Source: Nocardia rosealba
GTDB lineage: Bacteria > Actinomycetota > Actinomycetes > Mycobacteriales > Mycobacteriaceae
Length of the DNA: 64,000 bases
Assembly (NCBI RefSeq): GCF_020216065.1
Contig: NZ_JAIWNA010000001.1
Span: forward strand, 1,432,511-1,496,510
Direction: 5' to 3'
Shown here one piece after another: positions 57,482-64,000 of the stretch. A program made the position numbers and the translations under genes. The notes under the pieces are model-generated. The model did no database searches. It was not told the DNA's origin and was given only the letters and a program-made list of their open reading frames with translations. Each line of letters opens with the position of its first letter. The stretch's first letter is position 1.

Positions 57482-59899
57482 GTGGAACAGCGCAAGGGTG
57501 GAACACAGAACAACGCGGCGGCAGACCTGGTGAAGGCCAGAGCGGCGCTGCTCGAAGGCGCGGGCACCCGCAATCCGCGGCTCGACCCACAGGCTCTGCG
57601 GGCCGCGCTGGTCGACCTGTTCGACCTGTGGCTCACCAGCAAGGGCAACGAACTCGGCATCACCTCCGACAGCGGGCTGGCTCTGGTGGCCGTCGGTGGG
57701 CTCGGCAGGCGCGAGATGCTGCCCTACTCCGATCTCGATCTGGTGCTGTTGCACGACGGGGTCGACCAGTCCGTGGTGGCCGAGGTGGCCGACCAGCTCT
57801 GGTATCCCCTGTGGGACGCCCACATCAAACTCGACCACAGCGTGCGCACGGTGCCGCAAGCGCTTCGGGTGGCCGCCGACGACACCATCGCCGCGCTGGG
57901 CATGCTCGAGGCCCGCCACATCGTCGGCGACGAGGATCTGAGCAATCTGCTCATCGGTGGGGTGCGCCGGGAATGGCGCACCGGCATCCGTTCCCGCTTC
58001 GACGACCTCATCGCCCAGGCGAACACCCGCTGGCAGCGCAGCGGCGAGATCGCCCACCGCGCCGAACCCGATCTGAAGAACGGTCGCGGCGGGCTGCGTG
58101 ACATCCAGCTGCTCGATGCCCTCGCCATCGCCCAATTGACCGACGCCGTACCGGGTTTGGGCCCCGAGGTGCCCGGCGGCGGCTTGAAACAGGCGCACCG
58201 CCGCCTGCTCGACGTGCGCACCGAGCTGCACCGCGTGGCGGGTCGCGCCCGCGACCAGTTACGCGCACAGGACGCCGACGAGATCGGTGCCGCCCTGCGC
58301 ATCGGCGACCGGTTCGACCTGGCCCGCACGCTCACCGATTCGGCACGCACGGTGAGCTATTCGACCGACGTGGGTCTGCGCACCGCCGCGAACGCGCTGC
58401 CACGGCGCGGACTGGCCCGGCTGCGGCGCCTCCCGGTGCGCCGTCCGCTCGACGAGGACGTGGTCGAGCACGCCGGTGAGGTGGTCCTCGCCCGCGATGC
58501 CCGCCCGCAACGCGACCCCGGCCTGATCCTGCGCGTCGCCGCCGCCTCGGCCCAGACCGGGCTGCCGATGTCGGCGACCACGCTCAATCGGCTCTCCGAA
58601 GACGCTCCCGAACTGCGCGAACCCTGGCCCAAGGACGCACTCGACGACCTGCTCGTGCTGCTCGGCGCGGGGCGCGGTGCGATCGACGCGGTGGAGGCCC
58701 TGGACCGAACAGGCTTGTGGGGCAGGCTCTTTCCCGAATGGGGTGCGGTCCGCGACCTGCCCCCGCGCGACGCGCTGCACACCTGGACCGTCGACCGCCA
58801 CCTCATGGAGACCGTCGCCTACGCCACCGGCCTCAGCACCCGCGTGGCCCGCCCCGATCTGCTGATCCTCGGCGCCCTGCTGCACGACATCGGCAAGGGA
58901 CGCACCGGCGACCACAGCGTGGTCGGCGCCGAACTGGCCACCCACATCGGGCGCAGGCTCGGCCTGTGGCCCTCGGACGTGCGAACTCTCAGCGCTATCG
59001 TGCGCCACCACCTGCTGCTGCCCGACACCGCGACGCGGCGCGACCTCGACGACCCGGCCACCGTCGGCCACGTCGTCGACGCGCTCGGCGGCGACGTGGG
59101 TCTGCTCGAACTGCTGCACGCCCTGGCCGAAGCCGACTCGATGGCGACGGGCCCCGGTGTGTGGGGTGATTGGAAGGCCTCGCTGATCGGTGAACTGGTT
59201 CGCCGGTGCCGGCTGGTGATGGCGGGAGAGCCGCTGCCGCAACCGGAACCGATCGACCCCGAGCTGGTCGCCAAGGCGGAGGCCGGCGGTGTGCACGTGA
59301 CGCTGAGCGCGGGGGAAGGCAAACACACCCACGTGGTCACCGTCATCGCGCCCGACGAGCCGGGTCTGCTCGCCGACGCGGCCGGAGTGCTGGCGCTGCA
59401 TTCACTGCGGGTGCTGTCGGCCTCGCTCGGTGGGGTCGGTGAATCGGCGATCAACACCTTCGTCGTCACCCCGAAGTTCGGCGACCCACCCGACGCGGGT
59501 CTGCTCCGCCAGGAACTGATCCGCGCCATCAGCGGTGCGCTGGATCTACAAGCGGCGCTGGTCAAACGCGAGACCGAGACCGTCGGCCGCTACGCGCGCG
59601 CTCAGCCGCGCCTGATCTGGCAGTCCGCACCCGCACCGGGACAGGTGATCCTGGAATTGCGCGCCGAGGACCGGGTCGGGCTGCTCAGCAGGCTCGCGGG
59701 CGCGTTCGCCGCGGCGGGCGCGAATGTGCGCTGGGCCAAGGTGGTCACGATGGGCACAGCCGTGGTCGACGCGTTCTGCCTCGAACTCGGTGACGCCGAC
59801 AGCCCTGCCCTGCGCGAACGGATCGAAAAGGCCGTTCTCGACGTGGTTCCCCGCCCGGCACCGCCGCAGCAGCCCGCCGAGATCGGTTCGGACGCCTGA
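57482..59899 (+). CDS. glnD: [protein-PII] nucleotidyltransferase GlnD
   Basis: Modifies and de-modifies GlnK according to glutamine level. The 805-residue product has the nucleotidyltransferase motif [20 protein letters not shown] with its two Asp. A PII-uridylyltransferase helical region includes [18 protein letters not shown] [18 protein letters not shown]. The HD phosphohydrolase has [20 protein letters not shown]. Two ACT domains follow ([21 protein letters not shown] and [20 protein letters not shown]). Start GTG 57482; GTG 57467 is possible. In actinobacteria the transferred group is AMP. Confidence 0.95.
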   Translation: MEQRKGGTQNNAAADLVKARAALLEGAGTRNPRLDPQALRAALVDLFDLWLTSKGNELGITSDSGLALVAVGGLGRREMLPYSDLDLVLLHDGVDQSVVAEVADQLWYPLWDAHIKLDHSVRTVPQALRVAADDTIAALGMLEARHIVGDEDLSNLLIGGVRREWRTGIRSRFDDLIAQANTRWQRSGEIAHRAEPDLKNGRGGLRDIQLLDALAIAQLTDAVPGLGPEVPGGGLKQAHRRLLDVRTELHRVAGRARDQLRAQDADEIGAALRIGDRFDLARTLTDSARTVSYSTDVGLRTAANALPRRGLARLRRLPVRRPLDEDVVEHAGEVVLARDARPQRDPGLILRVAAASAQTGLPMSATTLNRLSEDAPELREPWPKDALDDLLVLLGAGRGAIDAVEALDRTGLWGRLFPEWGAVRDLPPRDALHTWTVDRHLMETVAYATGLSTRVARPDLLILGALLHDIGKGRTGDHSVVGAELATHIGRRLGLWPSDVRTLSAIVRHHLLLPDTATRRDLDDPATVGHVVDALGGDVGLLELLHALAEADSMATGPGVWGDWKASLIGELVRRCRLVMAGEPLPQPEPIDPELVAKAEAGGVHVTLSAGEGKHTHVVTVIAPDEPGLLADAAGVLALHSLRVLSASLGGVGESAINTFVVTPKFGDPPDAGLLRQELIRAISGALDLQAALVKRETETVGRYARAQPRLIWQSAPAPGQVILELRAEDRVGLLSRLAGAFAAAGANVRWAKVVTMGTAVVDAFCLELGDADSPALRERIEKAVLDVVPRPAPPQQPAEIGSDA

Positions 59900-60032
59900 A
59901 ACGTTAGGACACGGTTTACTCACCGATTGCTATCGGGTTGCTACGTATTGGTTACTCGCTGCCCGATAAGTCGAAACACGACCTATAGCATTCGAAAGGT
60001 CCGGCTGTCACTCGTTCGAGGGGAGCTGATCC

Positions 60033-60347
60033 GTGGCTATCGAAGTCGTCTCCGCATCGATGATGACCAGCGACGCGACCGCGCACATCGCGCGCTGCGT
60101 CGGCGGTGACCTGTGGGTGGTTTCGTGGTTGCCGGGCCGCACCCTCACCGGTGCTCAGGCCCTGGCCGCGATGACCATCGCCTCGACCACCGCCCACCAC
60201 ACCGATTCCGCCGAATCCGAGTGGAACCGGATCGAGGCGCTCTCGCGTGAGCTCGGCCTCACCGGGCGCGAGGCGGTGTACCTGGTCAACATCGAGAACC
60301 ACGAATTGCGCCGCACCGCGCCACCGCACGTGCGCTCCGGGGAATAA
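60033..60347 (+). CDS. hypothetical protein
   Basis: A 104-residue protein not recognised. It is soluble, has no cysteine pair beyond one Cys (ARCVGGDLW), and shows a beta-rich start (AIEVVSASMMTSDATAHIARC), a strand-turn WVVSWLPGRTL and a helical C-terminal half (SEWNRIEALSRELGL, EAVYLVNIENHELRR). GTG 60033 follows AGGGGAG. A TATAGCAT (59984-59991) could be its -10. It lies between glnD and ffh on the same strand, 133 bases after glnD. Confidence 0.75.
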   Translation: MAIEVVSASMMTSDATAHIARCVGGDLWVVSWLPGRTLTGAQALAAMTIASTTAHHTDSAESEWNRIEALSRELGLTGREAVYLVNIENHELRRTAPPHVRSGE

Positions 60348-60402
60348 CACCCATTACCCTGGGAGGGCAATAGAGGTCCCTTTCAGATCAGGAGCGCGAT
60401 CG

Positions 60403-61956
60403 GTGTTCGAATCCCTGTCCGACCGGCTTACCGGTGCACTGCAGGATCTGCGCGGTAAGGGGCGGCTGTCACCGGCCGACATCGACGCCACCGCGCGCGA
60501 GATCCGCCTCGCCCTCCTCGAAGCCGACGTGGCGCTGCCCGTGGTGCGCGGGTTCATCGCCAATGTGAAGGAACGCGCCAAGGGCGCGGAGGTCTCCGCG
60601 GCGCTCAACCCGGCCCAGCAGGTCGTCAAGATCGTCAACGAGGAACTCGTCGCCATCCTCGGTGGTGAGACCCGGCGCCTCAACCTGGCCAAGAACCCGC
60701 CGACGGTCATCATGCTGGCCGGTCTGCAGGGCGCGGGTAAGACCACCCTCGCGGGCAAGCTCGCCAAATGGCTCAAGGGGCAGGGTCACCAGCCGCTGCT
60801 CGTGGCCTGTGACCTCCAGCGTCCCGGCGCTGTCACCCAGCTGCAGGTCGTCGGTGAGCGTGCGGGCGTGCCCGTGTTCGCCCCGCACGGCGGCACCTCC
60901 ATCGGCGGTGGCGAGAACCCGCTCGGTATCACCGCCGCCGACCCGGTCGCGGTCGCCGCGGGCGGTATCGAAGAGGCCAAGGCCAAGCAGTACGACGTGG
61001 TCATCGTCGACACCGCCGGTCGCCTCGGCATCGACGAAGAACTCATGCGCCAGGCCGCGGGCATCCGCGACGCCGTGAACCCCGACGAGACCCTCTTCGT
61101 GCTCGACGCGATGATCGGTCAGGACGCGGTGAGCACCGCCGAGGCCTTCCGCGACGGTGTCGGCTTCACCGGTGTCGTGCTCACCAAGCTCGACGGTGAC
61201 GCGCGCGGTGGTGCCGCGCTGTCGGTGCGCAATGTCACCGGCGCGCCCATCATGTTCGCCTCCACCGGTGAGAAGCTCGAGGACTTCGACGTCTTCCACC
61301 CCGACCGGATGGCCTCGCGCATCCTCGGCATGGGTGACGTGCTCACCCTCATCGAGCAGGCCGAACAGGTCTACGACGCCAAGCAGGCCGAGGAGACCGC
61401 CCGCAAGATCGGCAGCGGTGAGCTCACCCTCGAGGACTTCCTCGACCAGATGCTGGCCATCCGCAAGATGGGCCCGATCGGCAACCTGCTCGGCATGCTG
61501 CCCGGTGCGGGTCAGATGAAGGACGCGCTCGCGGCCGTCGACGACAAGCAGCTCGACCGCGTGCAGGCCATCATCCGCGGTATGACCCCCGCCGAGCGCG
61601 ACAACCCGAAGATCATCAACGCTTCCCGCCGGCTGCGCATCGCCAACGGCTCCGGCGTGCAGGTCTCCGAGGTCAACCAGCTCGTCGACCGGTTCTTCGA
61701 GGCCAAGAAGATGATGGCCATGATGGGCCGTCAGATGGGTCTGCCCGGCGCGCGCCGCGGCAACAACAAGAAGGGCAAGAAGGGCAAGAAGGGCGGGCGC
61801 GGTCCCACGCCGCCGAAGATGCGCGGTGGGTTCCCCGGTATGCCCGCCGGTATGCCGCCGGGGATGGATCTGTCGCAGATGCCGCCCGGTCTCGACCAGC
61901 TGCCGCCCGGTCTCGAGGGCATCGATCTCTCGCAGCTGAAGTTCCCGAAGAACTGA
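60403..61956 (+). CDS. ffh: signal recognition particle protein Ffh
   Basis: GTPase that binds signal sequences and 4.5S RNA. The 517-residue product has an N domain (FESLSDRLTGALQDLRGKG) and a G domain with GLQGAGKTTLAGKLAKWL, DTAGRLGIDEELM and LTKLDGDARGGAALS. The Met-rich M domain follows (LGMLPGAGQMKDAL, INASRRLRIANGSG, KKMMAMMGRQMG). The C-terminal tail is Lys/Gly then Pro/Gly/Met-rich (GMPAGMPPGMD). GTG 60403 has AGGAG ten bases upstream. A structured repeat element follows the stop. Confidence 0.96.
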   Translation: MFESLSDRLTGALQDLRGKGRLSPADIDATAREIRLALLEADVALPVVRGFIANVKERAKGAEVSAALNPAQQVVKIVNEELVAILGGETRRLNLAKNPPTVIMLAGLQGAGKTTLAGKLAKWLKGQGHQPLLVACDLQRPGAVTQLQVVGERAGVPVFAPHGGTSIGGGENPLGITAADPVAVAAGGIEEAKAKQYDVVIVDTAGRLGIDEELMRQAAGIRDAVNPDETLFVLDAMIGQDAVSTAEAFRDGVGFTGVVLTKLDGDARGGAALSVRNVTGAPIMFASTGEKLEDFDVFHPDRMASRILGMGDVLTLIEQAEQVYDAKQAEETARKIGSGELTLEDFLDQMLAIRKMGPIGNLLGMLPGAGQMKDALAAVDDKQLDRVQAIIRGMTPAERDNPKIINASRRLRIANGSGVQVSEVNQLVDRFFEAKKMMAMMGRQMGLPGARRGNNKKGKKGKKGGRGPTPPKMRGGFPGMPAGMPPGMDLSQMPPGLDQLPPGLEGIDLSQLKFPKN

Positions 61957-61958
61957 GC

Positions 61959-62079
61959 TGTGTTTTTGGAGCGTTGGCGCGCTCGAGTCGGCGGCCCCTG
62001 AGGTCCCGACGATCAGGCACCGTGGCTTGCTCCTTCGTCGCCTACGCCACGGTGCCTGATCGTCGGGACGGCCGCCGAC
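61959..62079 (+). repeat. structured intergenic element, copy 2 (best-formed)
   Basis: Leader TGTTTTTGG, then hairpin 1 GAGCGT-TGGC-GCGCTC (61969-61984, one G-T pair). Hairpin 2 has an outer stem of 10 perfect pairs (61987-61996 with 62070-62079), unpaired CCTGAG (61997-62002), an inner stem of 24 perfect pairs (62003-62026 with 62046-62069) and a 19-base loop containing CTTCG. It lies four bases after the ffh stop and faces the next gene end, so terminator activity in both directions is likely. Confidence 0.85.
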
Positions 62080-62133
62080 CGCCGCTTCGCGGCGTCCCCT
62101 CCTCGGGGTCGGGGAGGGCGGGGGCAGGTTTGG

Positions 62134-62925
62134 TCAGAGCAGCTTGGGGATCAGGGCTTTTCGGTTCGCTGGGTAGTCGGCGAATTTCTCGCGGTACCAG
62201 CGGTGCGTGGCGAAGGCGCGTGGCACCAGGTTGCCCGCGGTGATCAGGAAGATCGCCACGCCCGCCAGTGACCAGGTGAGCAGTGCGAACCCGGCCCACG
62301 CGATCAGCTCGCCGAGGTAGGCCGGGCTGCTGACGAAGCGGAAACCGCCGCCGTGCGGGACGCGGTACTCGGCGGCGCCCGGGTCGTTCTTGTCCCGCAG
62401 ATTCCGCACGATCGACTCCGAGCGCACCAGCAGCGCGAAGCCGCCCAGGTACACGACCAGCCCGATCAGGAAACGCGGGTCGGTGAGCCAGGCGGTGCCG
62501 TACTGATTTTTGTAGTCGTTGCTGAAGAACGCGCCGTTGAGATAACCGTGCAGCGCCGTCACGAAAACGCCCGCTCCGACCACCGACACATTGAAGGTGC
62601 TCTTCTTGCCCGGCACCTGCCGGATCGACAGCGGGAAGAACCAGCCGCGATTGCCGTAGTGCAGTACCCAGATGGCGGCCAGCACCAGCGGGACGGGCTC
62701 GAAGCGGTCGGGTCCGCTCAGATAGAACACCGCGAACACCACGGTCGCGGGCAACTCCATCAGCCACCAGCCCAGCTTCGGGTTCAGGTTGAAGCCCACC
62801 GCGTTGGAGGCGAAGCGGCCGTACGGGCTCTGCGCGAACAGCCCGCCGACGATGACGAACGCGGCGAAGCCGAACGCGATGGTCAGCACCGTGTCGTAGG
62901 TCGTGTTCCCGGTGTACCAGTCCAT
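62134..62925 (-). CDS. 3-oxo-5-alpha-steroid 4-dehydrogenase (steroid 5-alpha-reductase) family membrane protein
   Basis: A 263-residue protein with six or seven hydrophobic segments and the C-terminal steroid-5-alpha-reductase pattern: NRGWFFPL, VPHGGGFRFVSSPAYLGELIAWAGFALLTWS, ATHRWYREKFADYPANRKALIP. Family members reduce C=C bonds of 3-oxo steroids or polyprenols with NADPH. AGAGGA precedes the ATG. The divergent promoter contains a KstR-type operator, which supports a steroid substrate. Confidence 0.85.
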   Translation of the reverse strand: MDWYTGNTTYDTVLTIAFGFAAFVIVGGLFAQSPYGRFASNAVGFNLNPKLGWWLMELPATVVFAVFYLSGPDRFEPVPLVLAAIWVLHYGNRGWFFPLSIRQVPGKKSTFNVSVVGAGVFVTALHGYLNGAFFSNDYKNQYGTAWLTDPRFLIGLVVYLGGFALLVRSESIVRNLRDKNDPGAAEYRVPHGGGFRFVSSPAYLGELIAWAGFALLTWSLAGVAIFLITAGNLVPRAFATHRWYREKFADYPANRKALIPKLL

Positions 62926-62970
62926 CGAGATCCTCTGTCCAGGCGTCCGGCACGATCGCCGACGCAAAAC

Positions 62971-62984
62971 TAGAACACGTTCTA
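62971..62984. promoter_or_regulatory. KstR-type operator in the divergent promoter
   Basis: TAGAAC-AC-GTTCTA matches the KstR consensus TNNAACNNGTTNNA at every fixed position. It is 46 bases from the reductase-like gene start and 41 bases from the NTF2-like gene start. It abuts TATCAT (62983-62988), a good -10 for the rightward gene. KstR represses sterol-catabolism genes in mycobacteria and rhodococci until a steroid CoA ester binds. Confidence 0.75.
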
Positions 62985-63024
62985 TCATGGATCGCGCAGG
63001 GGAACGCGACAATGGAGGACGCAG

Positions 63025-63825
63025 ATGCCGCTCGACCGGACCGCTGAAGACCTGCTGGCGGCGGTGCTGGCATCCCCGCGCGCCGTGGCGGCCCACGACA
63101 AGACCGCCTGGGTCGGGCTGTTCGCCGAGCAGGCGGCGGTGCACGACCCCTACGGCTCGCGCGCGCACATCGGGCCCGAGGCGATCTCGCGCTTCTACAA
63201 CGTCTTCATCGCGCCCAACACCATCGCCTTTCGGGTCGAGCGCGACATCGTCGCCGGGCACACGGTGGTGCGCGACCTGCACATCGAGACGACCATGTCG
63301 ACGGGTGCGACCGTTGTCGTGCCGATGCATCTGCGCTACGACCTTGTCGCGACGGATGGTGGGTGGCGGATCATCCGGCTTGCGGCACACTGGGAGTTGG
63401 GGGTGATGGTCGGAAGGTTGTTGCGGACCGGGTCGGCCGGTGTGCTCGCGGGGGCGAAACTCGGGCCGCAGCTGGTCGGGGAGCTTGGTATGGGTGGGGC
63501 GATGGGGATGATGCGGGCGTTGCGTGGGGTGGGCGGGCGTGGGAAGCGGATCGTTCGGGGGCTGTTCGTCGCGGCGGCCGGCGGGGACTCGGGGCGGGTT
63601 CAGGAGTTGCTCGGGCGGGCGAGTGTGCGGGTGGCGTCGGGGAATACGTTGAGTTCTGCGGAATTCGGTGAGATGGTGCGGTCAATGCGGTGGGGCAAGA
63701 TGATCGCGGCTGGTCGGACGGTGAGTGTCAGTGTGCGGATGGGGGAGTCGGGTGGGGTGGTGTTCGTGGACTTCGCGTCGGGCTCTTCGCGTATCGAGCG
63801 TGTGACGGTCTACCTCGAGGGCTGA
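63025..63825 (+). CDS. NTF2-like/SnoaL-type domain protein
   Basis: A 266-residue protein. Residues 1-130 have the NTF2-like pattern of ketosteroid isomerases and SnoaL proteins (AHDKTAWVGLFAEQAAVHDPYGS, ISRFYNVFIAPNTIAFRV, GWRIIRLAAHWEL). The second half (about 131-266) is Gly-rich with a helix around 140-185, and is not recognised. The acidic residues of true ketosteroid isomerase cannot be placed with confidence, so catalysis is unproven. The ATG has GGAGG upstream. The shared KstR-type site links it to steroid metabolism. Confidence 0.8.
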   Translation: MPLDRTAEDLLAAVLASPRAVAAHDKTAWVGLFAEQAAVHDPYGSRAHIGPEAISRFYNVFIAPNTIAFRVERDIVAGHTVVRDLHIETTMSTGATVVVPMHLRYDLVATDGGWRIIRLAAHWELGVMVGRLLRTGSAGVLAGAKLGPQLVGELGMGGAMGMMRALRGVGGRGKRIVRGLFVAAAGGDSGRVQELLGRASVRVASGNTLSSAEFGEMVRSMRWGKMIAAGRTVSVSVRMGESGGVVFVDFASGSSRIERVTVYLEG

Positions 63826-63894
63826 GGTATCTGGAGTGCTGGGGATTGTGGGGGCGAAGACCCTCGGGGTTTTGTGCACCACAAAGGTATTGGG

Positions 63895-64000
63895 CTGTAT
63901 TTTTGGAGCGCTGGCGCGCTCGAGCGCGGCCCCTGAGGGGCCGCGCGAACAGCGCTCGAGACTCGCGCTTCGCGCATGCGCTTCGAGCGCTGTTCGCGCG
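63895..64000 (+). repeat. structured intergenic element, copy 3 (cut by window end)
   Basis: Leader CTGTATTTTTGG, hairpin 1 GAGCGC-TGGC-GCGCTC (63906-63921), then CGGCCCCTGAGG, and an inner stem of at least 18 pairs (63942-63959 with 63983-64000) around a loop with GCGCTTCGCGC. The outer right arm would lie beyond the window. Its leader is nearly identical to copy 2 while the stem sequence is unrelated. Confidence 0.8.

Overview
The window is high-GC DNA from a mycolic-acid-type actinobacterium, most likely Nocardia or a close relative. Evidence: an HU protein with a long Lys/Ala tail (HupB), SepIVA, a RamB/PrpR-type regulator, a coenzyme F420 guanylyltransferase, a KstR-type steroid operator, frequent GTG starts, and a backbone gene order that follows Mycobacterium tuberculosis Rv2988c to Rv2916c almost gene for gene (leuC-leuD-hupB-mutT1-ppk-cofC-gpsA-ddl-DUF3515-thiL-ung-rpmB-DAK2-recG ... 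pyc-rsmD-coaD ... sepIVA-DUF177-rpmF-rnc-mutM ... osmC-acyP ... smc-ftsY-amt-glnK-glnD-ffh). The comparison with M. tuberculosis and E. coli is from memory; no search was run. No rRNA, tRNA, CRISPR array, prophage or insertion sequence was recognised.

Layout. 1-12.9 kb: leucine biosynthesis (leuC truncated by the window edge), nucleoid protein, 8-oxo-nucleotide clean-up and polyphosphate (mutT1-ppk), F420, phospholipid precursor, cell wall and thiamine genes, uracil-DNA glycosylase, a small secreted peptide, a crotonase, a frameshifted acetyltransferase and rpmB. 13.1-19.2 kb: a DAK2/FakA-like kinase, recG and a RamB-type regulator. 19.5-28.1 kb: pyruvate carboxylase, rsmD, coaD, a GtrA membrane protein, then sepIVA-DUF177-rpmF-rnc-mutM. 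In M. tuberculosis the PDIM/PGL locus lies between coaD and sepIVA; here only the GtrA gene does.

28.2-43.4 kb is an accessory block between mutM and osmC: a RibD/DHFR-like reductase, an HhH-PHP protein, a two-helix anchored PstS-like sensor, a glycosyltransferase coupled to an amylo-1,6-glucosidase-like protein, and a complete kdp potassium system (kdpFABC leftward, kdpDE rightward). A 27-codon membrane micropeptide starts the kdp operon.

43.6-47.3 kb: osmC-acyP, then a three-gene module (tail-anchored protein with a YgiB/DUF1190-like C-terminus, a glutathionylspermidine-synthase-like ATP-grasp ligase, and a DUF350 membrane protein). This is the best candidate for an underexplored system. 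47.5-62 kb: smc with a tandem-repeat insertion in the hinge, an NmrA-type oxidoreductase facing a TetR regulator, DUF2237, ftsY, the nitrogen operon amt-glnK-glnD under a GlnR-like box, a small unknown protein and ffh. 62.1-63.8 kb: a divergent pair (steroid-5-alpha-reductase-like membrane protein and NTF2-like protein) around a KstR-type palindrome.

Two non-coding patterns stand out. Three (perhaps four) intergenic elements share one secondary structure and a few conserved bases while their stem sequences differ completely. Many genes have a TANNNT -10 hexamer ending 6-7 bases before the start codon and no Shine-Dalgarno, which predicts leaderless mRNAs.
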